Assembly: GCA_040765295.1 (NCBI GenBank)
Contig: JAXGSB010000001.1
Location: forward strand, 1,736,001-1,800,000
Direction of reading: 5' to 3'
Length of the DNA stretch: 64,000 nt
Origin: Scatomorpha sp040765295
GTDB taxonomy: Bacteria > Bacillota > Clostridia > Oscillospirales > Oscillospiraceae
Made by a program: the position numbers and the translations under genes
Notes under the pieces: model-generated
Told to the model about the DNA's origin: nothing
The model's database searches: none
Seen by the model: only the letters and a program-made list of their open reading frames with translations
In this document: positions 7,801 to 14,549 of the stretch, one piece after another
Numbering within the stretch: position 1 is the first letter of the stretch
Layout: each line of letters opens with the position of its first letter

Positions 7801-8951
7801 TATGAGATGTAGCTGTATCTGAACAGCTTGGGTTTGGGCTTATATTTTACCCCCGAGACCAGCCCTATGGCCGCATACATAGAAACAATCGACGAGCCGC
7901 CGTAGCTGAAGAACGGCAGGGTTATGCCGATAACCGGAGCTATGCCTATGCACATGCCGATATTTTCGAAGGTCTGGAAAATAAGCGTTCCGGCAACTCC
8001 GAAGCAAATAAGTGTTCCAAGGTCGTCGTTGGCTCTTGCGCCTACAATTATGCAGCGAATTATGAGAGTAATAAGGAGAGCAAATACTATGAGGCAGCCG
8101 ATCATGCCGAACTCTTCTCCTATAACGGCAAAAATGAAGTCGGTGTGCTTGCCGAAAAGCGCATTCGACTGGCTCTGCTGACCCTGTCCGTAACCCGTAC
8201 CTTTAAGTCTTCCGGAGGCAAGTCCCAGCTTGGATATGTAGGGCTGCCAGTTTATACCGTCGTTTTTGGGGTCTATTGTGGGGTCGTAGGGCGCTAAGAT
8301 TCTGTTTCGCTGGTAAGGCTTTAAAAAGTTGTTCCAAAGGAGGGGTGTGACCACCGCTATGGAGGCAAAGCCCGCCAAAAACCAGTATATCTTAAAGCCT
8401 GCCGCAAAGAGCATTGTTATAAAGATAAAGAAGTAAACGAGAGCGCTGCCGAGGTCCTCCGACGTCAGTATGATGAGGGCGAACATGGCCATAAAGTGCC
8501 CCAAAAGCGTTAAAACGCTCTTAAACTTGTGCAGCTCGTTTCTCTTTTTAAGATATGTTATATGCTTGGCCATAACGATAATATAGGCTATCTTTGCTAC
8601 CTCAGAAGGTTGAAGACCTATACCGAGAAAGCGCAGCCAGCCCTTGTTGCCCGTGGCGCTGGTGACGCCGAAGGGGATTAGAGAAAACATGATAAGTATG
8701 TTAAACAGCACAAGCCAGCCCCACTTGTCGGCCAGTATTTCCGCATCGAGGACTGTCATAAACACGAAGACCCCGAGTCCGATAAATATCGCCAGAATCT
8801 GAACTATAGTGTACTGCGCTGAGTTCACATAGGATTGAGTTGCGCTGGAAATTGCCACTAGGCCGTAGATGCTGCAGGCAAAAGCCACGAGCAAAAGCGG
8901 TATGTCGGCTCTTTTTGTAAACTCCTTTATAAATGGAAGATATTTCTTCAT
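7800..8951 (-). CDS. rodA: SEDS-family peptidoglycan polymerase, RodA-like
   Basis: About 383 residues with around ten membrane helices. Conserved SEDS features include WQPYISKLGLASG, FIFAVIGEEFG and the C-terminal PFFSYGGSS. RodA/FtsW proteins polymerise lipid II into glycan strands together with a class B penicillin-binding protein. RodA is preferred over FtsW or SpoVE because of the short loops and the lone locus away from division genes, but the call is not certain. The start at 8951 (MKKYLPF) was chosen over an upstream in-frame start because the latter would lie inside the promoter. It is expressed alone from 8980-9008. Confidence 0.86.
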   Translation of the reverse strand: MKKYLPFIKEFTKRADIPLLLVAFACSIYGLVAISSATQSYVNSAQYTIVQILAIFIGLGVFVFMTVLDAEILADKWGWLVLFNILIMFSLIPFGVTSATGNKGWLRFLGIGLQPSEVAKIAYIIVMAKHITYLKKRNELHKFKSVLTLLGHFMAMFALIILTSEDLGSALVYFFIFITMLFAAGFKIYWFLAGFASIAVVTPLLWNNFLKPYQRNRILAPYDPTIDPKNDGINWQPYISKLGLASGRLKGTGYGQGQQSQSNALFGKHTDFIFAVIGEEFGMIGCLIVFALLITLIIRCIIVGARANDDLGTLICFGVAGTLIFQTFENIGMCIGIAPVIGITLPFFSYGGSSIVSMYAAIGLVSGVKYKPKPKLFRYSYIS

Positions 8952-8979
8952 GCTAACCACCGTTTTAGAATTTCGCCTA

Positions 8980-9008
8980 ATTTTAGCACACAATATCCCT
9001 TTACGCAA
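8980..9008 (-). promoter_or_regulatory. Promoter of the rodA-like gene
   Basis: On the minus strand TTGCGT (9003-9008) and TAAAAT (8980-8985) are separated by 17 bases, with TGC just before the -10. It overlaps the divergent tsaE promoter. Confidence 0.65.
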
Positions 9009-9028
9009 ACTCGGGCTTTGTGTATAAT
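9000..9028 (+). promoter_or_regulatory. Promoter of the tsaE-tsaB-upp operon
   Basis: TTTACG (9000-9005) and a perfect TATAAT (9023-9028) are spaced by 17 bases, about 20 bases ahead of the tsaE start. Its -35 shares bases with the rodA-like promoter. Confidence 0.6.
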
Positions 9029-9053
9029 CTTTAGAGTAATTGCGGAGGTGCCT

Positions 9054-9494
9054 ATGCTCCAGATAGTGACAAAAAGCGAAAAAGAAACGGAAAATCTGGG
9101 CCGTGAGCTCGCGGCAAAACTGGGGCCGCAGAGTATAGTTGCGCTCTACGGCGACCTGGGCGCCGGGAAGACAGCCTTTGTGAGAGGGCTTGCCCGGGGT
9201 CTCGGAATAAAAAAGAAAGTCTTAAGCCCCACGTTCACCATAGTTAACGAGCTGAGCGAAAACGGCAAAACCCTTATACATTTCGATATGTACAGGCTTT
9301 CGGGCTCCGACGAGCTCTTTGACATAGGCTGGGAAGACTATCTGCAGAGGGACTGCATTATCGCTGTGGAGTGGAGTGAGATTGTTGACGACATATACAC
9401 AGGCGAGGAGATAAGGGTAAGGATTGAAAAACTCGGCGACAATGAAAGAAAGATCTCTTTCGGAGGGAATATAGATGCGGATTTTAGCCTTTGA
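9054..9494 (+). CDS. tsaE: tRNA threonylcarbamoyladenosine biosynthesis ATPase TsaE
   Basis: 146 residues with a Walker A motif, GDLGAGKTAFVRGLARGLG, near residue 34, and SPTFTIVNEL and HFDMYRL in TsaE positions. TsaE is the ATPase that works with TsaB and TsaD to place threonylcarbamoyl on A37 of ANN-reading tRNAs. The start at 9054 follows GGAGGTG directly, and the longer in-frame start would overlap the promoter. The end overlaps tsaB by 20 bases, which indicates translational coupling. Confidence 0.95.
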   Translation: MLQIVTKSEKETENLGRELAAKLGPQSIVALYGDLGAGKTAFVRGLARGLGIKKKVLSPTFTIVNELSENGKTLIHFDMYRLSGSDELFDIGWEDYLQRDCIIAVEWSEIVDDIYTGEEIRVRIEKLGDNERKISFGGNIDADFSL

Positions 9495-10167
9495 CTCAAG
9501 CGCCAAGAGCGCCTCTGTCTGTATATTTGAGGATGGTAAAATTCTGGCGGAATATTTTCAAAATACAGGGCTGACCCACTCGAAAACCCTCATGCCCATG
9601 ATAGACGACATACTCAAAAACACCGATTTTTTGCTTAAAGATATGGACTATCTTGCAGCATCCGCAGGGCCCGGCTCTTTCACCGGACTTAGAATCGGAC
9701 TCTCAACTCTTAAAGGTCTCTGTTTGGGAGCCGGAAAGCAGGCTTTCGGAGTCTCTACCTTGCTGGCTTTAGCGCAAAACTGCCGAGGACTTCACGAAGA
9801 CGCTGTAATCTGCGCCGCCATGGATGCGCGCAGAAACGAATTTTACTCTGCGTTTTTCACACTTTCCGGCGATAAAATCGAAAGACTCTGCGAGGATAGG
9901 GCTATTCCATGCTCGGAGCTTCTGGCTGAGCTTGAAAAATTTAAAAAAACTGTTTTTCTTCTTGGAGATGGAGCTAAGTTGTGCTATAATCAGACTAACG
10001 GTAAAATCAGATTAAATCTCAAGCTGTTGCCGGAAAGCCTGCTTTTACAGAGGGCCTCCGGAGTTGCGGCAGCAGCTTCAGAGCTTAAACCGCAAGATGT
10101 CGCCTCGATCCTGCCCTCTTATCTGAGGCTCTCGCAGGCGGAGCGGGAAAGACTTAAGAAAGTTTAA
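9475..10167 (+). CDS. tsaB: tRNA threonylcarbamoyladenosine biosynthesis protein TsaB
   Basis: 230 residues of the ASKHA fold. The N-terminus reads MRILAFDSSAKSASVCIF and the signature SAGPGSFTGLRIGLS is at about residue 62, both typical of TsaB/YeaZ. TsaB dimerises with TsaD to form the t6A transferase core. The ribosome site GGAGGG lies inside the end of tsaE. TsaD is encoded about 3 kb away on the other strand (13101-14102), so the set is split between two operons. Confidence 0.95.
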   Translation: MRILAFDSSAKSASVCIFEDGKILAEYFQNTGLTHSKTLMPMIDDILKNTDFLLKDMDYLAASAGPGSFTGLRIGLSTLKGLCLGAGKQAFGVSTLLALAQNCRGLHEDAVICAAMDARRNEFYSAFFTLSGDKIERLCEDRAIPCSELLAELEKFKKTVFLLGDGAKLCYNQTNGKIRLNLKLLPESLLLQRASGVAAAASELKPQDVASILPSYLRLSQAERERLKKV

Positions 10168-10190
10168 TGATTTAATGAGGTGTATTGAAA

Positions 10191-10820
10191 ATGGGCAATG
10201 TTCATGTATTCGACCATCCGCTTATACAGCACAAGCTGTCTATTCTTAGAAATAAGGAAACCTGCGTAAAGGAATTTCGGGAAATCACAAATGAAATTGC
10301 CATGCTGATGTGCTATGAGGCAACACGCGATCTTCCTCTGGAGGACATAGAAGTCGAAACCCCTGTCGCCATGGCGCATTGCAGGCAGATAGCCGGCAAG
10401 AAGCTTGCCATTGTACCGATATTGCGGGCGGGACTCGGCATGGTTGACGGCATAGTCACCCTTATTCCCGGCGCCAAGGTCGGCCACGTAGGTATCTACA
10501 GAGATCCCGAGACCTTAGAGCCCGTAAAATATTATTACAAAATGCCCTCTGATATTGCAGAGCGCGACGCTATAGTGGTTGACCCCATGCTTGCAACAGG
10601 CGGCAGCGCCGTCGCCGCGGCCGATTTTTTGAAGGAGTCTGGCGCAAAAAGCATTAAGCTCATGTGTATCATCGCCGCTCCCGAAGGAATAGAGCGCATG
10701 CAAAAACACCATCCCGACATCTCCATATACATCGCCGGTGTGGACGAAAAGTTGAATGAGCACGGCTACATAGTGCCGGGCCTGGGTGACGCCGGAGACA
10801 GAGTCTTCGGCACCAAATAA
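10191..10820 (+). CDS. upp: Uracil phosphoribosyltransferase
   Basis: 209 residues covering the whole family. The start MGNVHVFDHPLIQHKL, the phrase PILRAGLGMVDG, and the PRPP loop VDPMLATGGSA are all characteristic. The enzyme salvages uracil with PRPP to give UMP in the cytoplasm. ATG at 10191 fits GAGG at 10177-10180 better than the TTG six bases upstream. It follows tsaB after 23 bases and is followed by a GntR gene with no terminator between, so the four genes form one transcript. Confidence 0.96.
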   Translation: MGNVHVFDHPLIQHKLSILRNKETCVKEFREITNEIAMLMCYEATRDLPLEDIEVETPVAMAHCRQIAGKKLAIVPILRAGLGMVDGIVTLIPGAKVGHVGIYRDPETLEPVKYYYKMPSDIAERDAIVVDPMLATGGSAVAAADFLKESGAKSIKLMCIIAAPEGIERMQKHHPDISIYIAGVDEKLNEHGYIVPGLGDAGDRVFGTK

Positions 10821-10837
10821 GATAAGGAGGAAGTTTT

Positions 10838-11539
10838 TTGAAATTTGAACAGATAGTCGCTCCGACTATAAAGGAGCTTTTTATAGAGAAAATACAGGGC
10901 ATGATACTCTCCGGCGAGCTCAAGCCGGGAGACAAGCTCCCCTCCGAGAGGGAGCTCTCCGAACAGATGAAGATATCCAAGTCGATAGTTCACCTCGGAC
11001 TGGAGACCCTTGAGCGTATGGGCTTTGTGGAGATTTTTCCGAGAAGCGGAAGCTTTGTGGCCGACTTTGCGGAAAACGGCAACCTTGAAACCTTAAACGC
11101 CATAATAAAATACAACGGCGGCAAGCTTGACAGGCAGATGATAGTCTCGATAATCGAGCTCCGCAGCGCTATCGAAGGCGGCGCCCTTATAAAGCTCGGC
11201 AACAGCCACAGCGAAGAAGACATGGCGAATCTCAGGCTTCTTCTGGAGGAAATCCGCCGCTTGGGAGAGCAGAATGCCTCCATCTCCGCGCAGGCGCAGG
11301 CCCTCTCGGATTTTCACTACAATGTCTGCAAGGCCTCTCAGAACAAGCTCTTCCCTCTCATCATGAACGCCTTCAGGCATGTCGGCTTTACGCTGTGGGA
11401 GTCGAGTGTTCGCTTTTGGGGCGCGAAAGCCCTCTATGCGCAGGGAACAAAGACCTTGGACCTTGTAGAGGCCGGACGCGGCAAAGAGGCCTCGGAATAC
11501 CTCGACACCCTCTTTGAAGAGTACCTGGACAAGCTGTAA
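10838..11539 (+). CDS. GntR-family regulator, FadR/FCD type
   Basis: 233 residues. The N-terminal winged helix contains GELKPGDKLPSERELSEQMKIS, the standard GntR pattern. The C-terminal all-helical domain (about 75-230), with a DFHYNV motif, is of the FCD type, which usually binds an organic acid through a metal. TTG at 10838 is the start, seven bases after a perfect AAGGAGG. It is the last gene of the tsaE operon and ends at a strong terminator. The ligand and targets are unknown; self-regulation is possible. Confidence 0.88.
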   Translation: MKFEQIVAPTIKELFIEKIQGMILSGELKPGDKLPSERELSEQMKISKSIVHLGLETLERMGFVEIFPRSGSFVADFAENGNLETLNAIIKYNGGKLDRQMIVSIIELRSAIEGGALIKLGNSHSEEDMANLRLLLEEIRRLGEQNASISAQAQALSDFHYNVCKASQNKLFPLIMNAFRHVGFTLWESSVRFWGAKALYAQGTKTLDLVEAGRGKEASEYLDTLFEEYLDKL

Positions 11540-11564
11540 GCTGAAAAGCAAATTCAATAAACGC

Positions 11565-11597
11565 AGAGTCGGAAAGCAGCTGCTTTCCGACTCTTTT
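11565..11597 (+). terminator. Terminator after the gntR gene
   Basis: An uninterrupted 30-base palindrome at 11565-11594, with AGAGTCGGAAAGCAG as its left arm, is followed by further T residues on the plus strand. Confidence 0.88.
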
Positions 11598-11605
11598 GTA
11601 TAATG

Positions 11606-11640
11606 AGAGGCTCTCTCTTTATATTGCAGAGCGAGCCTCT
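11606..11640. repeat. Inverted repeat between converging genes
   Basis: AGAGGCTC (11606-11613) and GAGCCTCT (11633-11640) are perfect arms with partly pairing inner bases. It lies just downstream of the 69-residue gene on the minus strand and may help end that transcript, though no T-run follows. Confidence 0.45.
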
Positions 11641-11665
11641 GTTTGAGCCTATTGCTTGTTGAAGT

Positions 11666-11875
11666 TTAGACCTCCTCGAGGGCCTTTCTGATGCGTTCCT
11701 TTGTCTCGGCGGGAACCTTCTTGTCGGGAACCATTGCAAAGACTTCGGCGACGGTCTTTTTCTTTACGAGCTTGACCATTGGGCTCTTTAAAATGGCCGG
11801 CTCAATGGAGTTGAGAACTTCACAAGCTTTCGGATTGTCAAGAAGCTCTGCTATCGTTGTAGTTGCGAGATTCAT
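11666..11875 (-). CDS. Small helical protein of unknown function, 69 residues
   Basis: A compact protein beginning MNLATTTIAELLDNP, with TVAEVFAMVP in its second half. It has no Cys, Trp or His, no signal peptide and no membrane segment, and should fold as a small helix bundle. The pattern of a TI.ELL.NP opening followed by a PM.K..K..T segment recalls a short helical module appended to enzymes of gut clostridia, here encoded alone. That family link is from memory and unverified. AAGGAGA before the ATG supports real translation. It sits between the gntR terminator and tRNA-Thr, with no evident partner. Confidence 0.68.
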   Translation of the reverse strand: MNLATTTIAELLDNPKACEVLNSIEPAILKSPMVKLVKKKTVAEVFAMVPDKKVPAETKERIRKALEEV

Positions 11876-11980
11876 AAGTTTCTCCTTTTCAATTTTATCC
11901 GAGCTCCCGGCTCGGTGACCTTGTGATTAATCATATCACAAAAACCTGCTCTCTTCAAGTTCTAAGTTGAAGAGAAATAT

Positions 11981-12008
11981 AAAAAGGCCGGGATTTCCTC
12001 CCGACCTT
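11981..12008 (-). terminator. Terminator of tRNA-Thr
   Basis: On the minus strand AAGGTCGGGAGGAAATCCCGGCCTTTTT forms a stem followed by T5, directly after the CCA end of the tRNA. Confidence 0.9.
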
Positions 12009-12083
12009 GGAGCTAATGATGTGACTCGAACACACGACCTGCTGATTACGAATCAGCTGCTCTACCGACTGAGCTACATTAGC
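12008..12083 (-). tRNA. tRNA-Thr (anticodon CGT)
   Basis: Full cloverleaf on the minus strand. Acceptor GCTAATG pairs with CATTAGC, the D stem is GCTC/GAGC, and the anticodon stem is GCTGA/TCAGC around loop TTCGTAA. The T loop is TTCGAGT, with a T stem containing one G-T pair. The 3' CCA is encoded. The anticodon CGT reads ACG threonine codons. Confidence 0.95.
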
Positions 12084-12100
12084 ATATCCGACGCTATAAG

Positions 12101-12129
12101 ATAATAGTTTATTTTTTCCTTTTTGTCAA
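12101..12129 (-). promoter_or_regulatory. Promoter of tRNA-Thr
   Basis: Perfect TTGACA (12124-12129) and TATTAT (12101-12106) on the minus strand with a 17-base spacer, ending about 18 bases before the tRNA 5' end. Confidence 0.85.
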
Positions 12130-12427
12130 TCTCTGCACCCTTTTTGCCCAAAAAGGTCATTCCAAATCTTTTCAAGAATTTTTCACAAAAATTACAAAAG
12201 TAACCTTTAGAGCACTTTTTGTTACTCTTCGTTTTACATAATTATTAAAATAAGAGTTTTCTTTGCAGTTTCGCACAGTTTCAACACAGTTTCAAACATT
12301 GAAAGCCCGAAAACGGCCTTATATCTCGATGAAATTTACTGTTTTTAACATTTGAATTTCTTCAATTTAATTTGAGCTTGTTTTATTGTTTACATAAAAT
12401 TGTTACACCTTTGGGATTTGTGTCCGC
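12130..12427. other. A+T-rich gene-free stretch downstream of radC
   Basis: No supportable coding region is seen. The visible features are three CAGTTTC copies at 12266, 12276 and 12287, and a weak AAG-G-CCG/CGG-G-CTT hairpin near 12302-12320 that might help end the radC transcript. Confidence 0.5.
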
Positions 12428-13099
12428 TTAAAGCTTCATTGACGCCGCCATTGAACAGTGTTCATCTCCGGCTATTATGATGTGGTCGCTGAGTTCTATG
12501 CCCAAAAGTCCCAAGGCATCTTTTAGTTTTCTTGTCGTCTCCTCGTCCTCGAAGGAGGGCTCCGCCGAACCTCCTGGGTGATTGTGCGCGAGTATGACAG
12601 AGCTTGAACCAAAGCGCAGGCTCTCCTCCACAGCTCTCCTCACGTTGATTTCAGCCTGATTGGCTATTCCTTCGGAGATTAGTCTTGTGGCTAAGAGCTT
12701 TTTCTCGGAATCCAAACAGAGTATATATACTTCCTCACGCTTTTTGAGCATAAACAGAGGCTTTATCTGCTCTAAGGCATCCTCGAGGCATAATATCTTC
12801 TTTTTCTTCCTCCTGGTTCCGCTGTAAAGCCTTCTGCCAAGCTCTCCCATAAGCTTTAAGAAGAGGGCGCTCTCGCTGCCCACTCCTTTTATCTGCGTGA
12901 GGAGTTCCGGCTCGGCTGTTAAAACTCCTTCCAAAGTTTCGAATCTTGCTACGAGCTCTTTTGCCTGTCTTTTGGTGTCTTTTCTCGGCTGAACATAGAA
13001 GAGAAGAAGCTCTAAGACCTCTTCGTCTCTGAAGCTTTTAAGCCCCTCTTTTAAAAATCGCTCTTTAAGGCGCTGTCTGTGCCCTGAATTTCCTTCCAT
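12428..13099 (-). CDS. radC: RadC-family JAMM-domain protein
   Basis: 223 residues. The N-terminal helix-hairpin-helix part contains LLTQIKGVGSESA. The C-terminal MPN+/JAMM domain carries the metal motif HNHPGGSAEPSFEDEE. The family is named RadC, but a DNA-repair role is not firmly established; the JAMM fold suggests a metallo-hydrolase. It is the last gene of the 20478-12428 operon, one base after tsaD. Confidence 0.92.
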   Translation of the reverse strand: MEGNSGHRQRLKERFLKEGLKSFRDEEVLELLLFYVQPRKDTKRQAKELVARFETLEGVLTAEPELLTQIKGVGSESALFLKLMGELGRRLYSGTRRKKKKILCLEDALEQIKPLFMLKKREEVYILCLDSEKKLLATRLISEGIANQAEINVRRAVEESLRFGSSSVILAHNHPGGSAEPSFEDEETTRKLKDALGLLGIELSDHIIIAGDEHCSMAASMKL

Positions 13100-13100
13100 C

Positions 13101-14102
13101 TTAAAGCTCCATTGAAGCGCAGCCGTTTAAATCGAGCTCCGCTGTGTTTCCCGCTATAAATTCAAAATATCCCTGCGCCGCAATCATGGCGGCATTGTCT
13201 CCGCAGAGACTTAGAGGCGGCATGAAGAGCTCGAAGCCTCTCTCTTCGGCGGCTTTCTTAAAGTCCGCCCTTATTCTTGAATTTGCCGCAACGCCGCCTG
13301 CAAGGCAGAGCTTTTTATATCCGCTCTGCTCCAGCGCCAGAAGGCTGCGGCTGAGGAGGCTTTCGCTAACGGTTTTTGAAAAAGACGCCGCCAGCGAGCT
13401 TCTGTCTATCTCTTCTCCCTTTTGCTCTGCGTTGTGTATGAGGTTTATGCTTGCAGTCTTAAGTCCCGAGAAGCTCATATCCAAGGGGTTTCCCTCAATA
13501 TGTCCCTGCGGGAGCTTGTATTTGTTCTCGTCGCCGCCGCGGCTGAGCTCGTCTATGTATTTTCCGCCGGGATAGGGCAGGCCCATTACTCTGGCCACCT
13601 TGTCGAAGCACTCACCCGCCGCATCGTCGCAGCTTGAGCCGAGGGTGACTATTTCGGTATAGTCTTTCACATCCAAAATCAGGCTGTTGCCGCCCGAAAC
13701 CGAGAGGCAGATAAAGGGAGGCTCTAAATCGGGGAAAGCCAGATAGTTTGCGGCGACATGTCCCTTTATATGGTGCACCGGAACTATGGGCTTATCGGCG
13801 GCATAGGCCAAGCCCTTTGCAAAGCTTATACCGACCAAAAGAGCGCCTATAAGCCCCGGAGCGTGGCACACCGCCACGGCGTCTATTTCCTCAAGCTCAA
13901 TTCCGGCCTCCTTCAGCGCCTGCGAGCAGAGCCCGGAGATAGTCTCGACATGGCAGCGCGAAGCGATCTCCGGCACAACTCCGCCGTAGACTGCATGCTT
14001 ACCTATCTGTGAGTATACGAGAGAAGATAGTATCTCTCTTCCGTCTTTCACTATCGCAACGGCTGTTTCGTCGCAGCTCGATTCTATTCCCAATATCTTC
14101 AT
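13101..14102 (-). CDS. tsaD: tRNA N6-adenosine threonylcarbamoyltransferase TsaD
   Basis: 333 residues, full length. It opens MKILGIESSCDETAVAIV, carries the metal-binding HHIKGH segment at about residue 110, and GGVAANSRIR near 270. TsaD transfers the threonylcarbamoyl group to A37 of tRNA, together with TsaB and TsaE (9054-10167). It overlaps the rimI-like gene by four bases (ATGA) and is followed by radC after one base. Confidence 0.97.
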   Translation of the reverse strand: MKILGIESSCDETAVAIVKDGREILSSLVYSQIGKHAVYGGVVPEIASRCHVETISGLCSQALKEAGIELEEIDAVAVCHAPGLIGALLVGISFAKGLAYAADKPIVPVHHIKGHVAANYLAFPDLEPPFICLSVSGGNSLILDVKDYTEIVTLGSSCDDAAGECFDKVARVMGLPYPGGKYIDELSRGGDENKYKLPQGHIEGNPLDMSFSGLKTASINLIHNAEQKGEEIDRSSLAASFSKTVSESLLSRSLLALEQSGYKKLCLAGGVAANSRIRADFKKAAEERGFELFMPPLSLCGDNAAMIAAQGYFEFIAGNTAELDLNGCASMEL

Positions 14103-14548
14103 CTATTTACCTCATACTGCATGATGAGAGCATCCTCTTTCGGTTTTTCATAGTAAGCGGGGCGCTTTCCCGCAAGCCTGAAGCCCTCGCCCTCATAGAG
14201 AGCTATGGCGGGAAAATTGCTCTCTCGCACCTCTAAACTCAAAAAGGCGAATTTATTGTCCTTTGCAAAGGCCTTGGCCGCTTTAAGGAGAGCCTTGGCT
14301 ATGCCACGGCGGCGAAAACTCTTTTTTACCGCCACATTTAATACAGAGCCCTCATCCAAAACAAAGCTGAGTGAGATATATCCTGCCGGCTCATTAGCTG
14401 AAAGGGCCAGAAAAAAGACTGCGCTTTCGGATTTTAAATAAGACTCCGTTATCTCTTTCGGCCATGGGTTTAGGGATGCCTCTGCCTCAATTTCATTTAT
14501 ATCATCCAGGTTCCCGTGATTTGCTTTGATTATTTCGAGAGCTTTCAT
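14099..14548 (-). CDS. rimI: GNAT acetyltransferase, RimI-like
   Basis: 149 residues with one GNAT fold. The acetyl-CoA loop is FRRRGIAKALL and the C-terminal part contains EVRESNFPAIALYEGEGF, the usual RimI pattern. RimI acetylates the N-terminus of ribosomal protein S18 in E. coli. Its position beside tsaD, as in many bacteria, supports the call, though the substrate here is not proven. It starts one base after the polA stop. Confidence 0.88.
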   Translation of the reverse strand: MKALEIIKANHGNLDDINEIEAEASLNPWPKEITESYLKSESAVFFLALSANEPAGYISLSFVLDEGSVLNVAVKKSFRRRGIAKALLKAAKAFAKDNKFAFLSLEVRESNFPAIALYEGEGFRLAGKRPAYYEKPKEDALIMQYEVNR

Positions 14549-14549
14549 A

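Noticed and set aside
12302..12320. Hairpin as a radC terminator
   Set aside because: The stem has a G-G mismatch and no T-run, so it is too weak to call as a terminator.
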